From Proteles cristata cristata (taxonomy: Eukaryota; Chordata; Mammalia; Carnivora; Hyaenidae): 64,000 bases of DNA. The notes under the pieces were generated by a model. The model was not told the DNA's origin. It did no database searches and saw nothing but the letters and a program-made list of their open reading frames with translations. The stretch is taken from positions 248,001 through 312,000 of the forward strand of contig JAESUZ010001058.1 of assembly GCA_017311185.1 (NCBI GenBank), written 5' to 3'. Numbering within the stretch: the first letter of the stretch is position 1; each line of letters begins with the position of its first letter. Both the position numbers and the translations under genes were made by a program. Positions 56,800 through 64,000 of the stretch are shown piece by piece.

Positions 56800-57309
56800 G
56801 CAGCAAGGAACTTCAGTCAAAGTTGAAAACCAAACCCAGGGCACTGGGACTGAAAGTTCCACTCTCTTGTGCTTTAGCCATTGGCAGCAGTATCCCGGGC
56901 CCTTAGTAAGTGAGACGATCCCTGATTAAAGCAAAAATATTTGCAGACTAACAGATTCTTTGAACCTCCATGAGACTACACCTCCAACTCTATGACAGAG
57001 CCAAATCATGTGGATTGATTGCAGTCCAGTACCACAAAAATGACAATCATTCAATGAGATAAATAACAAAAATTTTTAAAGCAGAATATCATATTTTTTA
57101 AAGGATGGAAACAGAACATCCACCCTGGAGACTTGGAGTCACAGGGATGGTAAGATTGTCTTTGATTGAACATGGAGCATTTGGACAGAGGAAGAAACAC
57201 AGACTATGGAGCTGGACAAAATTGGATATGAACTCCAAGTCTGACCCTGGCCTGCCTCATGACTATAGCAGATCAAATTTTGGGTCTCAGTTCACCCCTC
57301 CCTGAACCA
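56800..57309. other. No recognised gene or repeat
   Basis: Unclassified. Frames at 56700-56906 and 57105-57305 show no recognised domain. Confidence 0.45.
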
Positions 57310-57670
57310 TATTCTTTCCATGTAACTTTATAGTTTTCCCTTTTGCATGTTGGCATAGAGTACTTCCCCAACCTTCAACTTTGGGCTTAGTGAGGAGACA
57401 CGCTGTGGCCAAGGGAATGTGGATGAAAGTGATAATAGGACTGTTCTGAGGACCCACCTAAGAACTAAGTTTCTACTTGCCCTCTTGTGCTTTTGCCATC
57501 TCCATGAAAATAACTTCCCTTGTGCCCCTAAATGAATTCACATGACACAGCCCATCCCAGCTACTTTCCTGACTTGTGTGCCAGAATAAATGAATTCTAT
57601 CTTATGTCGCAGAGTTTTGAGGAAATTTGTTATGTGGCATTACTATGGCAATAGGTAAATGATACAATGA
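57310..57670 (+). mobile_element. MaLR/ERVL-type LTR-like repeat (plus)
   Basis: Contains GGCCAAGGGAATGTGGATGA, TTGCCATCTCCATGAAAATA, and ends GAGTTTTGAGGAAATTTGTT, ATGTGGCATTACTATGGCAA, TAGGTAAATGATACAATG, which is the usual 3' end of this old LTR family. Related to the minus copy at 20370-20885. Confidence 0.55.
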
Positions 57671-58059
57671 TCTCAGGTGGATACTTTTATATACCAATTA
57701 GCCATTCATTCATCTCAAACAAATATTAATTGACACATACAAATGTGCTAAAACTAGAACAGGTGCTGAGTACCTTGCAGAGGAATAGGCCTAACTGTCC
57801 CTTCTAAGTGTAACCCAAAGCTCATAGCCATGTAGGTCTTTCAAGAACATACTGTTCCCACTCTAAACATCCCCTGCTTATATAAAAAGTCCATTACATA
57901 AGCCTATTCCTATCAGACTCTAAATTGGCTTGGACTGTATTCACTTTGACATCTCTCACTTCATGTTCTGCTGCAGCCTGCCCATACTGATTTCCACTTC
58001 CCTAACTTGGCTTTACTGAGCTTTGTTCAAATTGTGGGGATCCCAAAGTACTGGAGATA
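57671..58059. other. No recognised gene or repeat
   Basis: Unclassified sequence. Confidence 0.4.
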
Positions 58060-58235
58060 CTGAAGCATTTAGGTGTGGCAGACACTACATGTAACTATTT
58101 AAGTAAAATTCAGTTCCTCAGTCACATTAGCCTCTTTTCAAGTGCTCATTCAAGCCCCATGTGTCCAGGGAATATTGGACAGCACACACAGAACATTTTC
58201 ATCATCACAGCCAAGTTCTGCTAGACAGTATGAAC
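58060..58235 (+). mobile_element. Non-autonomous DNA transposon (hAT-like MER) fragment
   Basis: AAATTCAGTTCCTCAGTCAC, ATTAGCCTCTTTTCAAGTGC, TCATTCAAGCCCCATGTG, GGAATATTGGACAGCACACA, TTCTGCTAGACAGTATGA: the 3' half of a common MER-type element. Confidence 0.65.
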
Positions 58236-58308
58236 TAGAGCTCTAGTTTAAAAATATTACCACTTTTTCTCCCAGTGGCTCATATATACTGTCAGAATGG
58301 CATGTGCC

Positions 58309-58533
58309 TGGGGTGTCTGGATGGCTGAGTCGGTTACGCCCCTGACTTCGGCTCAGGTCATGATCTCACAGTTTGTGGGTTTGAGCCCCTCATCGGGTTC
58401 TGTGCTGACAGCTCAGAGCCTGGAGCCTGCTTTGGACCCTGTGTTTCCCTCTCTCTCTACCCCTCCTCTGCTCATGCTGTCTCTCACTGTCTCTCAAAAC
58501 TGAATAAACATTAGAAAAAAAAATAAGAAAAAA
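58309..58533 (+). mobile_element. CAN-SINE with perfect TSD
   Basis: Head TGGGGTGTCTGGATGGCTGA, TTCGGCTCAGGTCATGATCT, CT-rich stretch and A-rich tail. Exact 15-bp TSD AGAATGGCATGTGCC at 58294-58308 and 58534-58548. Confidence 0.96.
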
Positions 58534-58548
58534 AGAATGGCATGTGCC

Positions 58549-60159
58549 AATATCAGTGTTAAGCTCAGGATGAAGATCAGTGTAGGCCCCATTGCAGAAT
58601 CTGCCTCATCATGCTATTTCCTTCTATTGGAACAAATACTCATTGGGGTCTCCAGACTCCCTACCTGAAGATTGGCTTCTGTTGTAACCCTTCCCCCAAG
58701 TCTACTCCAATTCAAGATATTTTCCTCCTGCAAGAAATTTCTAAAATGTTGTGGAAATCAGAAAATACATATAGTGACCCAGAGGAAGAGATGTCACCCA
58801 ACTTCCCCTCAGATCTAGCTAGACAGGACTGCAGTCACATGGAAATTAAAATACTCAGGTGTTTAGGTGAGGAATTAATACAATAATAAAGCTTAACATA
58901 TCCACTGTAGGATGAAGAGTATAGTAGATATCAAGAAATAATGCATTTCTGTAGAGTCATCTCAACTGTACTGGAACTAGGCATAATTTCCTGATGTAAG
59001 GGATTGGCTAATTCTATTATGGTTTCAAATTAAAGCCACCCAGAAAAGTTCATGGGTGACTGGGAATTTAGTATAATCGAAACTCTCAAATATGACCTAC
59101 AGTTATCTCCCTTCAACTGCACCAAGCTCTTATCCTTTTGCCACTGGAGGAGTAGGAGACGAGAGAAATTCCTGACTGGAGGGTCCCAACTCCAACTTGG
59201 TAGGCACTAAAGAATTTCAAGTCTCTGAAAGAATACCCAATCCTTCACTTGGCTCCCTGGAAGTTACTTTCAGGTAACTAACACGGCCATGAAAAATATC
59301 TCAACCACCTCTGCATTAGTCTTCCTTCTTTAACCTCTAGGGTTCTTAAAAGATTAAAAATAGAAAGAGGCCTAATTAGGAAGAATAAGATCTGCATTGA
59401 AGGATGTAGAGTTAACCAGGAACAAAGCTCCAGGAGGGTTTCTGTTTTGTTTTCTTTTAAGCTCTTCGGAATTTTTGGTCTTGGACAGACAGATCAGCAC
59501 AGCACATTGCTCCCAAGTTTCCAACCCCAGAATATTTTTCTTAATTTTAAATCTTTGAAAAAGAAATGCTACATTTGTTTCATGATTTTTTTTTACTACT
59601 GAATATGATGGAAAGAGAATGGTAGCTCCTGCCTCTTGTCCCCCAAAAAAGAAGTTGGGCCAATGGAAAAAGCTGAGACTTAGCTTTTTTTTTTCTACCC
59701 ATCTATTGAGATTTTCAAAGTACACCACTCAGAAAATATCCCTATTTGAAAAGAACTTCATCCCTGGTACTTATGGCTTTGATAGCTAGATTTGAAGAAG
59801 AAAAAAAAATGGAAAAAAATACAATAATTCTAAAGTAAGTAAACCCTCAGACCTACCAAAATTCCAGAACCTAAATACCCCCAGATGCTTCCTCTTACAG
59901 AAACAAGAAGAATAAATTTGCATTTGCCATTCTTTGAAAATGCTGATTACCACACCAAATTCCTTTGAACAGGCCTTTCAAAGTTCAATGTATCTTATAA
60001 TATTATGCATCACATTTTCCAGCTAATTGTATGAAACTCTGTTTACTCTATTTTCTTCTAATTTTATATCTTTTTCATTTTATTTTGTACATAGTGGCAA
60101 TATTCCTTTTCTTTTATGTTCTTTTTGCTTTGTGTGATATACAAGATCTTCTCCCCTGG
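58549..60159. other. No recognised gene or repeat
   Basis: Unclassified. Plus frame 58611-58886 and minus frame 59372-59728 have no recognised domains. T-runs and A-runs occur near 59586-59594, 59684-59692 and 59800-59818. Confidence 0.45.
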
Positions 60160-61221
60160 TCTTTGCCATCTCAGTAAATAGCTAAACCATCTGCCCTAGA
60201 AGCTCAAGCCATAAATGTAGGAAACATCCTTGATTTCTCCTTTTCTCTCATGGCCCGCATCCAATCTGTCAATATGGCCTACTGAATTTGCCTCTAAAAC
60301 ATTTCCTGAATCCATTTACATCTATTTCCTCTGTTCTACTACCTTGCTCCAAGACAACATTATCTTTGCAATGACCTACTAATTGGCCTCTCTGCTTCCA
60401 TTTTGGTTCTTCTACAATCCATTCTTCACCAGCAGTTGGAATGATTTTTTAAAATATACATGAGTTCATTTCACTCTCCTGTGTAAACTCACCAATGGCT
60501 TCCCTTGAGATTTATGATGAAATCAAAATATCTTAAAACACTTTACTGTGGGGAGTGCCTGGGTGGCTCAATCAGTTAAGCATCTGACTCTTGATTTTAC
60601 CTCAGGTCATGATCTCACAGTTCGTGAACTCGAGCCCCTCATGTGCTGATAGTGTGGAGCCTTCTTGGGATAGTCTCTATCTCTCTCTATCAAAATACAT
60701 TGAAACTTAAAAAGAAAAGAACAACTTATTGTGGCTCCAAGGGACCTAGCCTACACCTACTTTTCAACCTTATCTTCTAGGCCCGTTTCCTATCATCATC
60801 CCCTGTTCTCTACACTCCAGAACACTGGCTTTTCCTCCTCACTTAGTACTTGCCAATATTCTTCTTGCTTTAGGACACTTGCATTAGCTGTTCTCTCTGC
60901 CTGAAATAGGCTTCTCCCATAACTTTGAATAGCCAATTCATTCCTGACCTTCAAGTGAATGTCATTTTAGAGAGGACTTCGTTGACTATTGAACCTAATG
61001 TAGCCCCTCAATCATTTTGAATTCCATCCCCCCAACAGGTATTTTTATAGTACTTATCACTAGCTAATATTTGCCAATTTCTCTGCTTATTGTCTAGCCC
61101 TCTACAGTAGAATGTTAGCCCCGTTAGACTGTCTATTTTGTCTGTCTTATTTACAATGATATTCCCAACACTTAAAACTGTAACTAGCACACAGTAGATG
61201 CTAAATATATTTTTTGAGTGA
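60160..61221 (+). mobile_element. L2 LINE, long 3' portion
   Basis: Sense L2: CTACTAATTGGCCTCTCTGC, TTCTACAATCCATTCTTCAC, CACTCTCCTGTGTAAACTCA, ATGGCTTCCCTTGAGATTTA, CTCTCTGCCTGAAATAGGCT, CTTCAAGTGAATGTCATTTT, AGCACACAGTAGATGCTAAA. Interrupted by a SINE (60552-60720) and then by the L1 at 61222. Confidence 0.78.
60552..60720 (+). mobile_element. CAN-SINE with decayed TSD
   Basis: Head GGAGTGCCTGGGTGGCTCAA, shortened 3' body, tail AATACATTGAAACTTAAAAA. TSD-like flanks ACACTTTACTGTGG (about 60538-60551) and ACAACTTATTGTGG (60721-60734), three differences. Confidence 0.9.
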
Positions 61222-61920
61222 TTGCAAATGACATATCAGATAAAGGGTTGATATCCAGAGTCTACAAGGAATTCACCAAACTACACGCCCGAAAAACAAA
61301 CAACCCAGTGAAGAAATGGGCAGAAGATATGAACAGACACTTCTCCAAAGAGGACATCCAGATGGCCAACAGACACATGAAACGATGCTCAGCATCGCTC
61401 CTCATCAGGGAAATACAAATCAAAACCACACTGAGATACCACCTCACGCCAGTCAGAGTGGCTAAAATGAGCAAATCATAGAACTCTAGATGCTGGCGAG
61501 GATGTGGAGAAACGGGCACCCTCCTACACTGTTGGTGGGAATGTAAACTGGTACAGCCCCTCTGGAAAACAGTGTGGAGGTTCCTCAGGAAACTAACAAT
61601 AGAACTCCCCTATGACCCAGCAATAGCACTGCTAGGAATTTACCCAAGGGATACAGAAATGCTGATGCATAGGAGCACATGTACCCCAATGTTCATAGCA
61701 GCACTCTCCACAGTAGCTAAAACCTGGAAAGAGCCTAAGTGTCCATCAACAGATGAATGGATCCAGAAGATGTGATTTATCTATACCATGGAATACTACA
61801 TGGCAATGAGAAACAATGAAATCTGGCCATGTGTAGCAACATGGATGGACCTTGAGGGTGTTATGCTGAGCGAAATAAGTCAGGCAGAGAAGGACAAATA
61901 TCATATGTGTGCACCTATAG
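61222..61920 (+). pseudogene. L1 ORF2 C-terminal fragment with stops
   Basis: Codes the segment equivalent to about residues 460-690 of ORF2 as seen in the 697-codon copy. There is a TAG after MSKS (about 61480) and a TGA where the parallel copies read Trp (near 61774). The cysteine motif [18 protein letters not shown] lies between them at about 61489-61542. Not translatable as one product. Confidence 0.85.
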
Positions 61921-62146
61921 GAGGATTAGGAGCAACTTAACAGAGGACCAAGGGGGAGACGAAGGGGGGAAATGGTGGGGGAAAGGGAGAGAGGCAAACC
62001 ATGAGAGACTCTTGAAGGCTGACAAAAACTTAGGACTGATGGATGTGGGGGGGAGGAGGGATGGGCATGGAGGAGGACACTTGTGGGGATGAGCACTGGG
62101 TGTTATGTGGAAACTAATTTGACAATAAACTATTTGTAAAAAAAAC
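61222..62146 (+). mobile_element. 5'-truncated L1 3' end with TSD
   Basis: About 925 bases from late ORF2 (GCAAATGACATATCAGATAA) to GACAATAAACTATTTG and a short A-tail. TSD AAATATATTTTTTGAGTGA (61203-61221) and AAATATATATTTTTTGAGTG followed by A (62147-62167), the right copy having one extra AT. The insertion sits at the 3' end of an L2. Confidence 0.95.
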
Positions 62147-62198
62147 AAATATATATTTTTTGAGTGAAAAAGTAAATAAGCTCCCCTAATATTTTCTT

Positions 62199-62217
62199 TT
62201 TTAAAGTTGTTTTAATG

Positions 62218-62252
<35 letters not shown>

Positions 62253-62598
62253 TTTTTGCAAATAGTTTATTGTCAAATTAGTTTCCACATAACACTCAGT
62301 GCTCATCCCCACAGTGTCCTCCTCCATGCCCACCCCCCTCCCCCCCACATCCATCAGTCCTCAGTTTTTGTCAGCATTCAAGAGTCTCTCATGGTTTGCC
62401 TCTCTCCCTTTCCCCCACCATTTCTGCTGTGAGCAGGGGTAGGGCAGAGAGAGAGACACACACACAGAATTTGAACCAGGCTCCAGGCTTCAGGCTCTGA
62501 GCTGTCAGCACAGAGCCTGATGCAGGGCTCAAACCCACAAACTGAGATCATGACCTGAGCCTAAGTTAGATGCTTAACCGACTCAGCCACCCACACAC
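62199..62598 (-). mobile_element. CAN-SINE with perfect TSD, containing an L1 fragment
   Basis: Antisense SINE: T-rich and TTTA-rich tail at 62199-62257, body resuming at about 62430 (GAGCAGGGGTAGGGCAGAGA), head ending near CCGACTCAGCCACCCACACA. Exact 18-bp TSD CTCCCCTAATATTTTCTT at 62181-62198 and 62599-62616. An L1 3' fragment occupies the middle. Confidence 0.92.
62213..62424 (-). mobile_element. L1 3'-end fragment nested in the SINE
   Basis: (TTTA)n tail (about 62213-62257), then antisense L1 3' UTR from GCAAATAGTTTATTGTCAAA to about 62424 (CCCCCACCATTTC). The SINE sequence on the far side resumes without a clear duplication, and about 20-25 expected SINE bases (GAGAGAGAGACAGAG-like) seem missing, so the insertion may have deleted target DNA. 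Confidence 0.88.
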
Positions 62599-62734
62599 CT
62601 CCCCTAATATTTTCTTATAATCTGAAGAGTAAAGGGGGAACAGGGAATAGGCTGATTCCTTTGAGAAGATATCCTTCACCTCGACCAGAGAAGTGAAGTG
62701 ACTCTATTTTAACAGGAACAAAGGAAAACAAAGT

Positions 62735-62850
62735 TAGCATTGATTTAGTGTTTTCTGTGTGCCTAGCATTGTGCTTAATCCTTAGAATGTATTATATCAC
62801 TTAACCCTTACAAGACCTCCACTGAGGGGGCATTAGTATCTGCATTTTAA
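62735..62850 (-). mobile_element. MIR SINE fragment
   Basis: Antisense MIR: GTTAGCATTGATTTAGTGTT, GTGTGCCTAGCATTGTGCTT, CACTTAACCCTTACAAGACC. It may be one MIR with the piece at 63535-63650, later interrupted. Confidence 0.65.
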
Positions 62851-62864
62851 AAATAAAAATCTGA

Positions 62865-63083
62865 TGGGCACCTGGATGGCTCAGTCGAATGAGCATCTGA
62901 CCTTTGATTTCAGCTCAAGTCATGATCCCAGGGTCATGGGATCAAGCCCTGTGTCAGGCTCCATGCTGAGGGAGCCTGCTTAGGATTCTCTCTCTCTCTT
63001 CTCTCTCTGCCTCTCCCCCACTCCACCCCTCACACACATGTGCACTCATAAATGAATAAATAAACAAATAAATACAAAAATAC
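62865..63083 (+). mobile_element. Older-subtype CAN-SINE with perfect TSD
   Basis: GGGCACCTGGATGGCTCAGT, CAGGGTCATGGGATCAAGCC, GAGGGAGCCTGCTTAGGATT, CT-rich run, AAATGAATAAATAAACAAAT tail. TSD AAATAAAAATCTGA at 62851-62864 and 63084-63097. Confidence 0.93.
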
Positions 63084-63099
63084 AAATAAAAATCTGAGA

Positions 63100-63535
63100 A
63101 TGACTACAGTAGGAGCTATATTGTCCTATCCAGATCCCATTTAGACCTAGCTACTGTGAATAATGGCTACTAAAGCTCAGAGCTTCCCCCCATCTCTTGA
63201 TAATTGCCCTCTTATGATAGACCTGACAGGAAAATTGCACCCTCTAAGGCAGCCCTTAGACAAAAATTGAAAACTAACAATGGGATTTTAAAAAAATTAC
63301 TCCTTTGGGACCAACTCTGGTACAATTTACACTTCAGTGCTACCTGTGGGGTCAGGATGAAGCTAGCTAGATTCCAGTGAAGCCAGATTCTACATTCTTG
63401 CTCAGCATCTGTCCCTCTCCTGTTTCCTTCATTCTATTTCAGATTTCTTCTGAGACTGCTCACTTAATAAGTCATTTGCACAAAAATCTCCATCTCAGGC
63501 TCTACCTCTAAGGAATTTGACCCAAGACTCTTAAA
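63100..63535 (+). mobile_element. LTR-like repeat, family A copy 7 (plus)
   Basis: Contains GGATGAAGCTAGCTAGATTC, CAGTGAAGCCAGATTC, and the family 3' block: TAATAAGTCATTTGCACAAA, AATCTCCATCTCAGGCTCTA, CCTCTAAGGAATTTGACCCA, AGACTC. It lies between two MIR pieces. Confidence 0.55.
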
Positions 63536-63650
63536 GAAAAAAAAAATCATATACCCAAGGTTACAGAGTTAATAAGTAGTAAGGACAGAATTCAACCACA
63601 GGTGTGCAGAACCCCATGCTCTCACCATTTCACAGCACTACCTCCCTTGG
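63536..63650 (-). mobile_element. MIR SINE fragment
   Basis: Antisense MIR: CCCAAGGTTACAGAGTTAAT, AAGTAGTAAGGACAGAATTC, CCCCATGCTCTCACCATTTC. Confidence 0.68.
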
Positions 63651-63724
63651 AAGTTCATCTCTGTGCCTAGAGAAGACTGCCGTGAACCATTTTGGTGTGA
63701 GAATTTGTGAAATATACCAAACGA

Positions 63725-63744
63725 CAAAAAAAAAAAAAAAAAAA
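63725..63744 (+). repeat. Poly-A run
   Basis: A-run of about 19 bases; no clear element attached on its 5' side. Confidence 0.95.
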
Positions 63745-63839
63745 GCCTGCAACAGGAGTTAATGGTCCTTCTATGCCCAAGATCTGTATCACCAACAAAG
63801 CCTGAAATGTAAAAAGAAGATGTAAAAAGGAAAACAGAA

Positions 63840-64000
63840 CAATAGTAGTTAGGAGACTGGCTCTGTGTCTTTCTTACATCCAAGACACCAACTGTCTATT
63901 CTGTGACCTTGCACATATTCCTGGAGCTCTCATTTTTTCATTTATAAAACAGAGATAGTACCTGTGGTGAGAAGTCATGTTGCAATGTCTGGTAGGTAGT
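63840..64000 (+). mobile_element. MIR SINE, runs off the window end
   Basis: Sense MIR: GAGACTGGCTCTGTGTCTTT, TCTATTCTGTGACCTTGCAC, TTTCATTTATAAAACAGAGA, TAGTACCTGTGGTGAGAAGT. Confidence 0.65.

Overview
The window is vertebrate nuclear DNA and is most likely an intergenic or intronic stretch from a carnivore, probably a cat-like species. The main evidence is the tRNA-derived CAN-SINE (consensus-like head GGGGCGCCTGGGTGGCTNAGT, internal pol III boxes, a CT-rich stretch and an A-rich tail). Young L1 copies also end in a carnivore/felid-type 3' UTR (GCACTGGGTGTTAT then GACAATAAACT). I see no host protein-coding gene, tRNA, rRNA, CRISPR array or bacterial-type operon. Nearly all long ORFs are L1 ORF2 pieces or chance frames in repeats.

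Layout. 1-7487 is an old, broken plus-strand L1 split by a younger minus-strand L1 (2348-4717) that still carries an open 697-codon ORF2 fragment. 7495-14000 holds an L2 fragment with a MER5A-like insertion, further L2, a SINE, and an L1 3' end (12097-12895) followed by a polypurine tract. 14330-35550 is a patchwork of old L1M, MIR, L2, MaLR/MLT1-type LTRs, CAN-SINEs and microsatellites between unclassified stretches. 35551-43650 is comparatively repeat-poor, apart from L2 and a very short L1 stub. 43655-49460 is a dense nest of DNA transposon, L1M and SINE layers. 49866-50240 is a TG/TA-rich degenerate simple repeat. 52745-58533 has further L1M, MIR, LTR-like and SINE copies. 60160-64000 is an L2 invaded by a SINE and an L1, followed by a SINE that itself contains an L1 3' end.

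How the parts relate. The useful information is insertion history. Many junctions carry target-site duplications (TSDs) readable by eye, which order the insertions. Seven scattered copies of one LTR-like family, whose name I do not recognise, occur in both orientations. No copy retains an intact catalytic reverse transcriptase: the best ORF2 fragment has FPDD in place of the FADD catalytic motif. I did not find a new biological system. The most notable observations are the nested L1-in-L1 event and the large inverted repeat it creates, a 28-bp alternating purine-pyrimidine palindrome, an exact 40-bp tandem duplication, and several recent-looking insertions with perfect TSDs.
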